NCBI GenBank assembly: GCA_965248335.1
Contig: CBDFIY010000003.1
Span: 744,001 to 808,000 of the forward strand
Source: CAKMZU01 sp965248335
GTDB taxonomy: Bacteria > Pseudomonadota > Gammaproteobacteria > Pseudomonadales > DT-91
Length of the DNA stretch: 64,000 bases
Direction: 5' to 3'
Below are positions 19,115-29,293 of the stretch, piece by piece (position 1 is the first letter of the stretch; every line of letters starts with the position of its first letter). Under the pieces are notes generated by a model that made no database searches, was not told the origin of the DNA, and saw nothing but the letters and a program-made list of their open reading frames with translations. Position numbers and translations under genes: made by a program.

Positions 19115-19384
19115 TTAGTGGATGAGTCGTGGGTCAGTTTTTGGTAATTGAAGTCCGTGACAGGCACCAAAAATAAAAAGCAGCAGATAGTGAACCCATG
19201 CCTGCCCTTTCGTATACTTAACACGCGGTGAAAAAACAAAAATTTCTATGATGTGTGCAACGATAAAGAATAACCCTATCCAATAAAGACTTATAGCAAA
19301 AGGTTCAGGGATACTGATGAGCTGATTGGCAATGATCAATGCCCAGGTAATGCCGATAATGATCTTTGAGAGGGTATAAAACAT
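19115..19384 (-). CDS. DUF1145-like small membrane protein
   Basis: An 89-residue protein with about three hydrophobic segments (residues 4-22, 30-50 and 64-76). The pattern of a helix pair, a FSPRVKYTKG loop and a third helix ending FGACHGLQLP resembles DUF1145 (YhhL-like) proteins, which have no known function. It lies directly upstream of the KstD-like gene on the same strand and may share its transcript. Confidence 0.6.
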   Translation of the reverse strand: MFYTLSKIIIGITWALIIANQLISIPEPFAISLYWIGLFFIVAHIIEIFVFSPRVKYTKGQAWVHYLLLFIFGACHGLQLPKTDPRLIH

Positions 19385-19485
19385 AGTGATTGTGAACTTT
19401 ATTATTTTTATTAGCGCGCGACATTACAAAAATGATTATTTATAGGCAAGTTAATTTAACTTAATAGGTGCTGTTTGTGATCACA

Positions 19486-21927
19486 CTATTTTCTGATGAG
19501 GTTTTTTCTGCTTAATGGGCGTGTCAGTTGTTTAAAGCGCGATAGGCTGATTTGCTCTGCCTGAAAGTCGCGAGTGGCGCTTTCTACTTGTTTTTGATGG
19601 TTGATGGATGTTTTTTTGAACGCTTCTTCAGCCGTGGTGAGTAATGAAAGTATATCTTTTTCGATGGTGCGCCCTTTGTTGTCTTGAATAGATTGTATGT
19701 TCTCTCCCTGTATCATTTTAGAGGCTGCCTGCTTGCTCGGGTCATCGGCATCTTCAGAAGCGAGAGAACCAGCGTTGTTTGGAAAAAATAACGTGTCTGC
19801 AGGTAGGTCGTTATCGATCTGAAACTGCGTTTTAGGGAAGAAATAAGCACCTGTGCTACGCTCGAAGATAGGGTGGTTTTCTGGTTTGGATAAATCGAGT
19901 ATTCGGTCTGCAAGCGTAACAGTTCTGATGGTGATTTCTTCGTTGTCGTAGGTAAAGGCGATGCCTTCAGGGGAAGTTCCTCCTGTATTGTCAGTGACTA
20001 AAGGTTTTGGTGGTAGGCGTTGTAATTGACCTGAAGAAGGCTGGATTTCATCCCATATTGCACCGCCTCGTTGCTCTGGATTATTTATTAGTGTTTTGGG
20101 TTTTACCCATGTGTAATAAGGGGTGTTTCCCGCTGAGCCAGTTTTAGCTTGTCTTATATGTTTTATTACGTAGTGGGTGAGTGTTGCGATAAATGCAATA
20201 CTGGCTATAGATGTGCTCGCAAGCAACGCAATGTTGGTGGGTGTGAACAGGGTGCCGCTATTTTTATTTTCTAGCAGAAAATTATCAACGGCCTTGTCAA
20301 GTGTCTCTTGTGGCGCAAGAAGAATGGCGTTAGCCGACTGGCTGATAGTAAAAGTATTTCCATTGCGAACGCCTTCAGCTGAAAAACTATTTATTCTATA
20401 AGATTGGCTGATTACCGCATCTTTTAGTGCGTCATAGAAATCACTGCTGTTATCAAATGTTTTGGTAAGATCAGGAGAGCTGTTTACCATTAATGTATCT
20501 GTATCTGTATCTGTATCTGTATCTGTATCGATGAAACCATTTCGTGTAAGAGTGAGCGTAAACTCACCTTGTCTCGACAAAGGGAGTTGTATGTTTTCTA
20601 TAAACCCTGTGCAGTTGTTTTGACCGTTCACGGGCTGAATGATAATGTCCTCACAGGGCTGAGGCTCTGGCAGGGCGAAACGTACATTGCTGTCTTTTTT
20701 TTGCATGCTGTGTATTGAAAGCAAGTCTGGGTGGGTCAGTCTGATGCCTTGCTGGATGAGTAGTTGCTTACTATCAAAATTATGCTCATCAAGTTGATGG
20801 TGTTGATAGTGGTACTGCAGTCCATCATAAAAGAGCGTAATAAATTTACCCTCTGGTTCGTCGATATCGAGAGGGAGGGTTACCTTTTCTTCTTTTGTTG
20901 AGATAAATTGTGTGACTAATCCGAGTGGAATGTCATAGCCAGTAAAGTATTGCTTGCTATCTTGCATTGAGAGGCGACCTTTCTTAAGGACGCTTATTGT
21001 GTTGTCTTTTAAGGAAAAAAAGTGTCCCTGAGAGATCGATAGGCGGTGATCAGATAACCAATACGTGCCTTTTATATCAACAAACATTTGTCCAGAAAGC
21101 TGATTGATGTTTTCTTTATTAATGTTATCAAGCGTTATTTTTCCATTCTTGTTTTGATTGAATGCAGGGTTAAAGGTAGGGGTATACCCGATCTGCAGCA
21201 TGTCATCATTGGCGTGGAAAACACCTTTCCGTTCAATGTGTAAAGGAATGCCCTGCTCGGCACTGGCCGTTATGTTTTCCATGGTGATAACAGGAATAAA
21301 TCCAGCGGTGGGTTGGTTGCTCGCTGATGGGGTGCCATCAATAGCTGATAGTGCTTTATCGATAGTCAGATTGAGTGCGAGGCCATTATTTTCTGCGAGG
21401 TTGATTGAAGGCGTGATATCGATGATTGTTTGAATGGCTTGAGTGTCTGCTAAAGGTGCTGAAAAGCTATCGAAGAGATGCAGCTCTTCACCCTGCTTGG
21501 CTACCTGTGTATTTGCACCAGAGAAAACCAACGTTAATGCCTGTAGTTGACCGGTAGGCAGATGAAATCGATCTAATAATTGATAATATGACTGACGTGG
21601 GCTGGATAGGTTGATGGGCGTTGTCTGTAGATAATCTTGATCAGAGGTATATTCAACGCCATATAGGGAGTAATTGATCTTGAGTTGATTCGGCAACTCG
21701 ATAGTTGCAATAATATCGATTAAACCTAAGACAAATAAGGAGTAGTCATTCAGTTGATTGTCTTTTGCGGAAAATGTCAGTAGTAACGGTGTCGTGTTTG
21801 TTAGGGGGATAGTATTTGGCGCGTCAAAGCGAGTAGTTTTATTACTTGTAGGTTTTGCACAGCACGTTAATGCAAGAAGCGTTATGAGTACCCAGTAAAT
21901 CGATTGACAGGTAAAATGTCTACGCAT
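19486..21927 (-). CDS. Large hypothetical envelope protein with one membrane segment
   Basis: I do not recognise this 813-residue protein. The N-terminus has a hydrophobic segment (residues 10-23) followed by Cys-Cys, which resembles a signal peptide but is not a clean lipobox. About 550 residues of beta-rich, low-similarity sequence follow, then one clear membrane segment near residues 572-592 and a polar, charged tail of about 220 residues. This suggests a large extracytoplasmic part anchored by the segment. A run of Asp-Thr repeats near residue 476 is encoded by a six-base microsatellite (20495-20530). Confidence 0.6.
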   Translation of the reverse strand: MRRHFTCQSIYWVLITLLALTCCAKPTSNKTTRFDAPNTIPLTNTTPLLLTFSAKDNQLNDYSLFVLGLIDIIATIELPNQLKINYSLYGVEYTSDQDYLQTTPINLSSPRQSYYQLLDRFHLPTGQLQALTLVFSGANTQVAKQGEELHLFDSFSAPLADTQAIQTIIDITPSINLAENNGLALNLTIDKALSAIDGTPSASNQPTAGFIPVITMENITASAEQGIPLHIERKGVFHANDDMLQIGYTPTFNPAFNQNKNGKITLDNINKENINQLSGQMFVDIKGTYWLSDHRLSISQGHFFSLKDNTISVLKKGRLSMQDSKQYFTGYDIPLGLVTQFISTKEEKVTLPLDIDEPEGKFITLFYDGLQYHYQHHQLDEHNFDSKQLLIQQGIRLTHPDLLSIHSMQKKDSNVRFALPEPQPCEDIIIQPVNGQNNCTGFIENIQLPLSRQGEFTLTLTRNGFIDTDTDTDTDTDTLMVNSSPDLTKTFDNSSDFYDALKDAVISQSYRINSFSAEGVRNGNTFTISQSANAILLAPQETLDKAVDNFLLENKNSGTLFTPTNIALLASTSIASIAFIATLTHYVIKHIRQAKTGSAGNTPYYTWVKPKTLINNPEQRGGAIWDEIQPSSGQLQRLPPKPLVTDNTGGTSPEGIAFTYDNEEITIRTVTLADRILDLSKPENHPIFERSTGAYFFPKTQFQIDNDLPADTLFFPNNAGSLASEDADDPSKQAASKMIQGENIQSIQDNKGRTIEKDILSLLTTAEEAFKKTSINHQKQVESATRDFQAEQISLSRFKQLTRPLSRKNLIRK
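20495..20530 (+). repeat. Hexanucleotide microsatellite inside the 813-residue protein gene
   Basis: Five perfect copies of GTATCT and a sixth with one change (GTATCG) lie head to tail. Read on the coding (minus) strand this gives an Asp-Thr repeat. Because the unit is six bases, gain or loss of copies changes the protein length without breaking the frame. Confidence 0.9.
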
Positions 21928-22037
21928 AAAAAATCATTTAAAATGTTGAATGCAGTCAGTATAGGTGTTTTCTGTTGAGGCGATGGTTTGCTTCATGCAG
22001 ATAAAATTGGAAAGGGATAATAGGGGCGCAAACATTG

Positions 22038-23375
22038 ATGAAGGCGATAAAAACAAGTGCATGGAAAAGGCAACTAAGTCTTACAACTGCCTCTGCTAAA
22101 GTAGGCGCTGTAGCGGGTACACACATCCTTCTGAATGCATGGTTACCAAAAGAAAAACGCACGGAAAAAAATAAAGCTGTTCTTTCTAAGCAAGCTCAAC
22201 AGTTTGTACATGCCTTGTCGCAATTAAAAGGCAGCGCGGTAAAAATAGGGCAAATGATGGCTTTGCTCGGTGATCATGTACTACCCGATGAAATAGCCGA
22301 AGCCCTAAGGGCTTTCGAAGAGAGTGATGTGGCGTATGAGTGGGCTTTACTGGCTCCTTACGTGCAAGATTTGTTAGGGCGCGCATTTGGTGACTTTGAT
22401 GTCGATGCAGCGCCTATAGGTGCAGGGTCGCTTGCTCAAGTGCATAAAGCTTTCCATAAACCCACTGAACAGTGGGTATGCTTAAAGGTGCAATATCCCG
22501 AAGTGGCTGATGCAGTCGACAGCGATTTAAAGAGTATTGCGAGGTTGATGATGATCTTTAAGCTTGTAAAAAAAGAGGCTTCCTTTAATGCCTGGATTGA
22601 AGAGGTTAGGCAGCTCTTGCAACTGGAGTTGGATTTTCAGCGTGAGGCAAAAGTAACAGCCGATTTTGCTGATTTATGTAAAGACCTACCTCTGGTGCAG
22701 GTGCCTACTGTTTATTCGGAATATACCTCGTCTCGACTGATGGTATCCAGTTTTGAGGCGGGTGTTCCCGTGACGGATGAGTCTGTGCGTCACTTGTCAT
22801 TGGAGCGGCGTAATGCAATAGCTCAGGCCTTTTTGAAGGTGTTTTTAAAAGAGGTTTTTGAATGGGATGTGCTGCAAACCGACCCGAACTTTGGCAATTA
22901 TCGACTATTTATTGATGAGTACGGCCAAGATCAATTGGTTTTATTGGATTTTGGTGCGGCTTTAGCTTTTGATGATGATTTCTTGAGTCCTGTGCGACAG
23001 ATGTTGATCGGTGCAATCCAGAACGATTACGCTCAAATTAAGCAAGGCGCTATAGACTTAGATATCATGCAAGAGCAAAATCCTGAGGCTGTACATCAGG
23101 ATTTTGCAGCACTTTGTCAGATGCTGGTTGAGCCATTTACCACAACAGATAAGCAATACCTTAATGATGAGGGCGATTACCGATGGCAGAGTAGCCAGTT
23201 GCCTAAGCGTGCGGCAAAGCATGCAGCGCAATCGGCGATGAGCGCCTATTTTGTTACGCCACCCCGTGCTTTTACCTTTTTAAGTCGAAAACTCTTGGGT
23301 GTTTACCGATTTATTGCAACCCTCGATGCTGAATTTGATCCGCGCCCTTTGATCAAGCCTTATTTAACGCCATGA
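22038..23375 (+). CDS. ABC1/UbiB family protein kinase-like protein
   Basis: About 445 residues. The family's N-terminal KxGQ motif is present as LKGSAVKIGQMMALLGDHVLPDE near residue 68, the alanine-rich loop as PIGAGSLAQVHKA, and the catalytic loop and metal site as DPNFGNYR and LLDFGAAL. UbiB/COQ8 members support ubiquinone synthesis and have ATPase activity. This one is not next to ubi genes, and like several AarF paralogues its partner is unknown. A TTG one codon earlier is an alternative start. Confidence 0.85.
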   Translation: MKAIKTSAWKRQLSLTTASAKVGAVAGTHILLNAWLPKEKRTEKNKAVLSKQAQQFVHALSQLKGSAVKIGQMMALLGDHVLPDEIAEALRAFEESDVAYEWALLAPYVQDLLGRAFGDFDVDAAPIGAGSLAQVHKAFHKPTEQWVCLKVQYPEVADAVDSDLKSIARLMMIFKLVKKEASFNAWIEEVRQLLQLELDFQREAKVTADFADLCKDLPLVQVPTVYSEYTSSRLMVSSFEAGVPVTDESVRHLSLERRNAIAQAFLKVFLKEVFEWDVLQTDPNFGNYRLFIDEYGQDQLVLLDFGAALAFDDDFLSPVRQMLIGAIQNDYAQIKQGAIDLDIMQEQNPEAVHQDFAALCQMLVEPFTTTDKQYLNDEGDYRWQSSQLPKRAAKHAAQSAMSAYFVTPPRAFTFLSRKLLGVYRFIATLDAEFDPRPLIKPYLTP

Positions 23376-23446
23376 CTTTACAGGGTGAGGTGTTTATAAT
23401 GCACGCTTTTGACGACTCACCGCCTTGATTCTGGAAAGAAATTCTT

Positions 23447-23638
23447 ATGATCGATGAAAAATTATTAAGTATTCTTGTGTGCCCTGTCAGCAAAGGCGCT
23501 TTGGTTTATCACAAGGAAACCGAAGAGCTATTTTGTAAATCGAGTGGCTTAGCTTACCCTGTTCGCGATGATATTCCTGTGATGATTGAAGCTGAGGCAC
23601 GCGCATTAACGACAGAAGAAAAAGAAGCGCTGCATTGA
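23447..23638 (+). CDS. Trm112 family protein
   Basis: A 63-residue zinc-ribbon-like protein of the Trm112/YcaR family. The beginning LLSILVCPVSKGAL and the middle LFCKSSGLAYPVRDDIPVMIEAEAR are typical. Bacterial members are small and of unclear function; eukaryotic Trm112 activates methyltransferases. Only one classical Cys pair position is kept here, so zinc binding is doubtful. The HIT gene follows 10 bases later. Confidence 0.88.
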   Translation: MIDEKLLSILVCPVSKGALVYHKETEELFCKSSGLAYPVRDDIPVMIEAEARALTTEEKEALH

Positions 23639-23648
23639 GTCAGTTGCT

Positions 23649-23996
23649 GTGAGTGAGATCTCAGTCTTTCAGCGTATTATTAACCATGATATTGCCGCTG
23701 AAAGACTTCATGAAGACGATGAGTGCATTGTGATCAACGATCTTTATCCGCAGGCCCCCGTACATTTTTTAGTGATTCCTAAAAAGCCCTTGGTGTCTTT
23801 AGTGGGTGTCACTGATGCCGATAAAGCGTTACTTGGGCACTTGATGGTTGTTGCATCAAAAGTAGCCGAAGAGCAAGGCTTGGATAGTTATCGACTCGTA
23901 GCCAATAATGGCCGCAGTGCAGGCCAAACGGTCATGCATTTGCATTTTCATGTACTCGGTCAGCAATCTTTTGCAGAGCAAGGTTTAGCAAAATAA
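23649..23996 (+). CDS. HIT family hydrolase (histidine triad)
   Basis: A 115-residue HIT protein of the HINT type, which usually hydrolyses nucleoside phosphoramidates such as AMP-lysine. The catalytic triad motif is VMHLHFHVLG near the C-terminus, and AGQTVMHLHFHV is typical of the HINT branch. The start is GTG. Its stop codon lies directly against the alaS ATG, so these two genes are likely translated together. Confidence 0.92.
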   Translation: MSEISVFQRIINHDIAAERLHEDDECIVINDLYPQAPVHFLVIPKKPLVSLVGVTDADKALLGHLMVVASKVAEEQGLDSYRLVANNGRSAGQTVMHLHFHVLGQQSFAEQGLAK

Positions 23997-26618
23997 ATGA
24001 GCACCCCAATGAATACAACGCCGACAACGACTGCTGATATTAGAGATGCATTTTTACGATTTTTTGCTGAAAGACAGCATGAAGTCGTTGCTTCAAGCTC
24101 TTTGATTCCTGGTAATGACCCTACGCTACTGTTTACAAATGCGGGTATGGTGCCATTTAAAGATGTGTTCCTTGGGCAAGAGAAACGTCCCTATAACCGA
24201 GCAACCTCATCACAGCGATGTGTACGAGCAGGGGGTAAACATAACGATCTAGAAAATGTCGGTTATACCGCGCGTCATCATACCTTCTTTGAAATGCTGG
24301 GAAATTTTTCATTCGGCGATTACTTTAAAAAAGAAGCCATCACTTTTGCGTGGACGTTTCTGACTGAAACACTCGGTTTACCCCCTGAAAAATTATGGAT
24401 CACTGTTCATGTTTCAGATGATGAGGCTGAGCGTATTTGGAAAGATGATATCGGAATAGATCCAGCGCGTTTTTCAAAACTCGACGAAGATAATTTCTGG
24501 CAAATGGGTGATACAGGTCCTTGTGGTTCAAGTTCAGAGATATTTTATGATCACGGCGAATCCATATTTGGTGATCCGCCCGGTGGCGAAAATGACGATG
24601 GCGATCGTTATATTGAAATTTGGAATTTAGTGTTTATGCAGTTTGAGAAGCAGGCTGATGGTTCTATGAATGCCTTGCCGAACCCTTCCATCGATACAGG
24701 TATGGGGCTTGAGCGTATTGCCGCTGTTATGCAAGGTGTGCATAACAACTACGACATAGACCTTTTTCAAGCACTCTTAAAATCTGCCGCCGAGATTGTC
24801 GGTGTTGAGGATACGCGCTTGCAGTCTTTGCGCGTTATTGCTGATCACATTCGTTCGTGTGCGTTTTTGATTGTAGATGGCATTACGCCGTCCAATGAGG
24901 GGCGAGGCTATGTGTTGCGCCGAATTATGCGCCGTGCGATTCGTCACGGCAACAAGCTTGGCGCGGAGGGGTTCTTTTTTTACAAGCTAGCAAAAACTTT
25001 AGCAGCTGAAATGGGCGAAGCATACCCAGAGCTGCCCGCGGCTTTATCGAAGATTGAAACAACCATTCGCCAAGAAGAGGAGCAATTTGCCAAAACGCTT
25101 GATAAAGGAATGCAAGTCTTAAGTGAGGCACTCGCAACGATAAAAGATAAGCAAATTCCGGGGGCGGTTGTATTTAAGCTCTACGATACCTACGGTTTCC
25201 CCGTTGATCTGACTAATGATATTGCTAGAGAGCAAGGGTTGTCGTTGGATATGGAAGGCTATCAATCTTGCATGAATACGCAAAAACAACGCTCTAAGGA
25301 TGCGGGTAAGTTTGATGTTGATTACACGCAGCAGATAAAAATGGAAGGGCAGACGGGTTTTACAGGGTACGCGGATTTATCCGGAAAACATAAAGTGACT
25401 GCCTTGTTGGATGAGAAGGGTGAGGTTGGCATTTTGAAAACAGGGCAAAAAGGTGTTTTGATTTTAGCAGAAACACCTTTTTATGCAGAGTCCGGCGGCC
25501 AAGTGGGCGATAAAGGTTTTTTGCAGGGCGAAGGCTTTAAGGCTGTCGTCACGGATGTAAAAAAACAAAGTGGTCATCATTTACATTATGTGGAAATTCT
25601 TGAAGGTGAGGTTAAAAAAGACGATAGATTGGTGGCGACCGTTGATCAAGATGAACGCCGGTCTATTGTTTTAAATCATTCCGCAACCCATTTGTTACAT
25701 GCGGTCTTGCGTGACTTGTTAGGTGCGCATGTGGAGCAGAAAGGTTCACTAAATGATGCACAAAAGCTACGCTTTGATTTCTCTCACGGGCAGGCGGTTA
25801 CTCAAGAGGAACTGCTACAGGTAGAAGCCAAAGTGAATGCGTTAATACGTGAAAACTCATCTGTAGAAACCCACATAACAGATATGGAGGGTGCGCTAGA
25901 AAAAGGCGCAATGGCATTTTTCGGTGAAAAATATGGCGATGAGGTGCGCGTACTTTCGATGGGGGGTGGTTATTCCGTCGAGCTTTGTGGCGGTACACAT
26001 GTTGATCGCACGGGCGATATTGGCTTATTTAAAATCACTCAAGAAACCGGGGTTGCCTCAGGCGTTCGCCGTATTGAGGCGCTAACTGGCAGCACGGCCA
26101 TTAATTTGATGCAGCAACGCATGCAGCGACTGGACGCAATCAATGGCCTACTGAAAGCAAAAGATGCATCGGTTGATGATAAATTAAAGCGTCTTGTTGA
26201 ATCGAGCAGGCAGCAAGAGAAAAAAATCCAGCAACTGCAAGCAAAGCTAGCGACACCTTTTGGCTCGGATTTTTTATCGGAAGCGCAGGATGTTGAAGGT
26301 ATTAAGGTGTTAGCAAAACAGCTAGAAGGCGTGGATCGCAAGAGCTTGTTAGCAACGCTGGATCAGTTAAAAAATAAACTCGGACAATCGGTTATCTTGT
26401 TAGCTTCTGTTGATGAAAAAGGCATTGTACTCGTGGGTGGTGTCAGTAAAGATTTAACCGGTAAACTTAAGGCTGGGCAGTTGATTAAAGATATGTCAGA
26501 GAGGCTGGGTGGCAAGGGGGGTGGTCGTCCAGATACAGCGCAAGGTGGTGGCCAAGACGTCGCGGCCTTGCCAGAAGTACTGAAGAGCTTGCCTAGATGG
26601 GTGCAAGCTCATCTATAA
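23997..26618 (+). CDS. alaS: Alanyl-tRNA synthetase
   Basis: An 873-residue class II synthetase of normal length. The N-terminal catalytic core contains NAGMVPFKDVFLG and RCVRAGGKHNDLENVGYTARHHTFFEMLGNF-type motif 2, split over the first 110 residues. The editing domain has the zinc ligands in SATHLLHAVLR and ELCGGTHVDRTG. The C-Ala domain ends with GGKGGGRPDTAQGGG. The order alaS-lysC-csrA is that found in Pseudomonas. Confidence 0.97.
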   Translation: MSTPMNTTPTTTADIRDAFLRFFAERQHEVVASSSLIPGNDPTLLFTNAGMVPFKDVFLGQEKRPYNRATSSQRCVRAGGKHNDLENVGYTARHHTFFEMLGNFSFGDYFKKEAITFAWTFLTETLGLPPEKLWITVHVSDDEAERIWKDDIGIDPARFSKLDEDNFWQMGDTGPCGSSSEIFYDHGESIFGDPPGGENDDGDRYIEIWNLVFMQFEKQADGSMNALPNPSIDTGMGLERIAAVMQGVHNNYDIDLFQALLKSAAEIVGVEDTRLQSLRVIADHIRSCAFLIVDGITPSNEGRGYVLRRIMRRAIRHGNKLGAEGFFFYKLAKTLAAEMGEAYPELPAALSKIETTIRQEEEQFAKTLDKGMQVLSEALATIKDKQIPGAVVFKLYDTYGFPVDLTNDIAREQGLSLDMEGYQSCMNTQKQRSKDAGKFDVDYTQQIKMEGQTGFTGYADLSGKHKVTALLDEKGEVGILKTGQKGVLILAETPFYAESGGQVGDKGFLQGEGFKAVVTDVKKQSGHHLHYVEILEGEVKKDDRLVATVDQDERRSIVLNHSATHLLHAVLRDLLGAHVEQKGSLNDAQKLRFDFSHGQAVTQEELLQVEAKVNALIRENSSVETHITDMEGALEKGAMAFFGEKYGDEVRVLSMGGGYSVELCGGTHVDRTGDIGLFKITQETGVASGVRRIEALTGSTAINLMQQRMQRLDAINGLLKAKDASVDDKLKRLVESSRQQEKKIQQLQAKLATPFGSDFLSEAQDVEGIKVLAKQLEGVDRKSLLATLDQLKNKLGQSVILLASVDEKGIVLVGGVSKDLTGKLKAGQLIKDMSERLGGKGGGRPDTAQGGGQDVAALPEVLKSLPRWVQAHL

Positions 26619-26780
26619 TGACGATGGGTGCTTTTGGCGGCTGCTCATTTAAGGGTTGAAAGGATTTCCACGTGTGTGTGGGTTGTTTTACTCATGCCCC
26701 AAGCTTTTTAATGAGCGACTCTTTCGAAAAGAAATTTTTACCTAGCGTTTATTCTAACTCGGCATCGTTGTAGTTAATCT

Positions 26781-27260
26781 ATGTTCTCAGTCAAAAAAAT
26801 ACAGGTTAGTTTTTGGATGCTGTTTGGCCTACTTTCCGCTCAGCAGGTATTGTGTTCTGGTTTTAGTCTAGGTGGCGCATGTTTGGTACCCATTGTAGGA
26901 GGTGCCGCTTCGGCAGGCACAGCTCTGGTGACAGGTAGGATCAAAAGATACCAAGATTCGAGAAATACAAAAAATGAGTTACCCTGCAAGGATGGCTGCG
27001 AGGAAAAGACGAGGGGTTGCGATCCCATCACTAAGGCAGCGCTAATAATTGGCACGTCATCCTTGGCCTCGGGTTTTGCCGCGAGCGCGACACTCTGTTG
27101 TTTAAGTGGTACATCCCAATCTGTCGCGTCTTCATGCATTGTGTCTACCCTTATGTCGGGTCTTCTGACGTGTTTCTTAGGTGGCAGTAATAAAAGTAAT
27201 AGAGAGAGGGTTATTGAAAGAGAAGCTGATCCCTTATTGTCTAGGGATGATGAGCGGTAG
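26781..27260 (+). CDS. Hypothetical secreted or membrane protein
   Basis: I do not recognise this 159-residue protein. It begins with a signal-like segment (residues 9-25), continues with two glycine/alanine-rich hydrophobic stretches (about 30-48 and 83-132) and contains ten or more cysteines. It ends in a highly charged tail with EREADPLLSRDDER. It is inserted between alaS and lysC, which are adjacent in related genomes, so it is probably a recent accessory gene. Its tail recalls those of the small secreted proteins at 29294 and 31400. Confidence 0.55.
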   Translation: MFSVKKIQVSFWMLFGLLSAQQVLCSGFSLGGACLVPIVGGAASAGTALVTGRIKRYQDSRNTKNELPCKDGCEEKTRGCDPITKAALIIGTSSLASGFAASATLCCLSGTSQSVASSCIVSTLMSGLLTCFLGGSNKSNRERVIEREADPLLSRDDER

Positions 27261-27503
27261 TGTGTTTGCGCGTAAATAGGCTGTTGACATTGGTGTGCTC
27301 TGGAAGATGATAGCCTAAAATGTTGGGTGTAAATCTTATGCGTTCAGCTTGCATAAATCTTCATCGATATTGATGGTTTACGGCAAGTTTAGGTTTCTTT
27401 TTGTTGGCGATTATAGTTAAATTGCCGAAATTTAATATAACCGAAATAAATAAAGCATGTCTAGGCGTGTTTTTGCCATTTAGACCAAGATAAGACAATT
27501 ATA

Positions 27504-28748
27504 ATGGGTTTAATCGTACAAAAATTTGGCGGTACGTCCGTCGGTTCTGTCGAGCGAATTGAATCGGTAGCGGATAAAATCGCGACATTTAGAGATCAGG
27601 GGCATGCTGTTGTTGTTGTTGTCTCTGCCATGAGTGGTGAAACTACTCGTTTGACTGATCTTGCTCAGTCTATTCAGCAAACACCTACCCCAAGAGAAAT
27701 GGATGTATTGCTTTCTACAGGGGAGCAAGTTACTACGGCATTACTGAGCATGGCGTTGATAAAACGTGGATATGCTGCTAAATCTTATAATGGGCGTCAA
27801 ATAGAAATCCTTACCGATTCTGAGCATACCAAAGCACGTATTAAGCGTATCGAAGATGCACGCATTCGGGCGGATCTTGATACGGGTGCTGTTGTAGTAG
27901 TGGCAGGTTTTCAAGGGGTTGATAGCGATGATAATATTACCACCTTAGGGCGTGGCGGCTCAGATACCACAGCTGTAGCACTCGCTGCAGCACTGAAAGC
28001 GGATGAATGCCAAATTTATACTGATGTTGATGGTGTTTATACGACAGATCCGCGTGTTGTTGATAGTGCGAGGCGTTTAAGCCAGATTACTTTCGAAGAA
28101 ATGCTAGAAATGGCGAGCTTAGGGTCTAAGGTGCTGCAGATCAGATCCGTTGAATTTGCCGGAAAATACAAAGTGCCGCTTCGGGTTTTATCCAGTTTCG
28201 TGGATGGGCCAGGCACATTAATTACGTTAGAAGGTGATAATAATATGGAAGCGCCAGCTGTTTCTGGGATTGCATTTCAGCGCGATGAGGCCAAGTTAAC
28301 GATCAAAGGTATTCCTGATACGCCGGGCGTTGCCTCTAAGGTGCTAGGCCCGATTAGCGATGCAAATATAGAAGTTGATGTTATCGTGCAGAATGCAGCA
28401 GAAGATAAAAGTAATGATATCACTTTTACAGTAGCGCGAAATGATTTGAGCCGCGCAACTGAGATTCTTGAAAGTGTTAAACAAACACTGAATGCCAAGC
28501 AAGTTTTGACCGATGACCAAGTTTGTAAAGTGTCGATTGTGGGTGTTGGGATGCGTTCTCATGCCGGCGTGGCCAGCAAAATGTTTGCGGCCCTTGCGGA
28601 ACTTTCTATTAATATTCAGCTCATTACTACTTCGGAGATAAAAGTTTCTGTTGTGCTGGATGAAAAGTATATGGAACTGGCGGTGCGCGGCTTGCACACG
28701 GCCTTTGGGCTGGATGGAGAACCAGAAATTTTGGTTGACCAGGCGTAA
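27504..28748 (+). CDS. lysC: Aspartate kinase
   Basis: A 414-residue monofunctional aspartokinase that phosphorylates L-aspartate, the entry to lysine, threonine and methionine synthesis. The N-terminal KFGGTSVGS and the middle TTLGRGGSDTTAVALAAAL are signature motifs. Two ACT domains follow from about residue 265 and should give feedback control by lysine and/or threonine. No lysine riboswitch is apparent in the 240 bases upstream. csrA follows 97 bases downstream. Confidence 0.96.
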   Translation: MGLIVQKFGGTSVGSVERIESVADKIATFRDQGHAVVVVVSAMSGETTRLTDLAQSIQQTPTPREMDVLLSTGEQVTTALLSMALIKRGYAAKSYNGRQIEILTDSEHTKARIKRIEDARIRADLDTGAVVVVAGFQGVDSDDNITTLGRGGSDTTAVALAAALKADECQIYTDVDGVYTTDPRVVDSARRLSQITFEEMLEMASLGSKVLQIRSVEFAGKYKVPLRVLSSFVDGPGTLITLEGDNNMEAPAVSGIAFQRDEAKLTIKGIPDTPGVASKVLGPISDANIEVDVIVQNAAEDKSNDITFTVARNDLSRATEILESVKQTLNAKQVLTDDQVCKVSIVGVGMRSHAGVASKMFAALAELSINIQLITTSEIKVSVVLDEKYMELAVRGLHTAFGLDGEPEILVDQA

Positions 28749-28759
28749 CGGATTGAATT

Positions 28760-28792
28760 AACAAGCTGCGGCTTGTCATCAATAATTTTTCA
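28760..28792 (+). terminator. Possible weak terminator after lysC
   Basis: A six-base-pair stem ACAAGC/GCTTGT with a TGCG loop is followed after a short gap by a T-rich stretch. The stem is short and the T-run is not directly next to it, so it may only reduce read-through into csrA. Confidence 0.35.
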
Positions 28793-28845
28793 GGACATAT
28801 GTGTGTACGCACACTGTCGCATATGCAATGGCCTAGGAGAGAGAT

Positions 28846-29040
28846 ATGCTTATTTTGACTCGTCGGATTGGCGAAACACTTATGATCGGTGATGAAGTTA
28901 CTGTGACCGTCTTGGGTGTTAAGGGTAATCAAGTGCGAATTGGTGTGAATGCACCGAAAGAGGTGCCTGTGCATCGGGAAGAGATTTATGCACGCATCCA
29001 GCGTGAAAAAGATGGCTCGCAAGAGGCTGTGGGTGAATAA
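28846..29040 (+). CDS. csrA: Carbon storage regulator CsrA/RsmA
   Basis: A 64-residue RNA-binding dimer that binds GGA motifs near ribosome binding sites and controls translation of many mRNAs. The sequence MLILTRRIGETLMIGDEV and the RNA-contacting segment VPVHREEIYARIQ are canonical. A strong AGGAGAG ribosome binding site lies just upstream; its GGA could itself be a CsrA target for autoregulation. The location between lysC and tRNA-Ser matches Pseudomonas. Confidence 0.97.
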   Translation: MLILTRRIGETLMIGDEVTVTVLGVKGNQVRIGVNAPKEVPVHREEIYARIQREKDGSQEAVGE

Positions 29041-29121
29041 TAACCAGATTTAGATGAATTGTGTGCGTGGGATAAAAACTACTTGCAATCATCTACTGAT
29101 TAGCTATTATACCCGCCCATT

Positions 29122-29244
<123 letters not shown>

Positions 29245-29293
29245 CGCCTATTAAAAGTATCACCGTTTTTATTTCAGTAATGGTTTCGAGTTT

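Noticed and set aside
27261..27503. Lysine riboswitch upstream of lysC
   Set aside because: No recognisable conserved core could be found by eye in the AT-rich leader.
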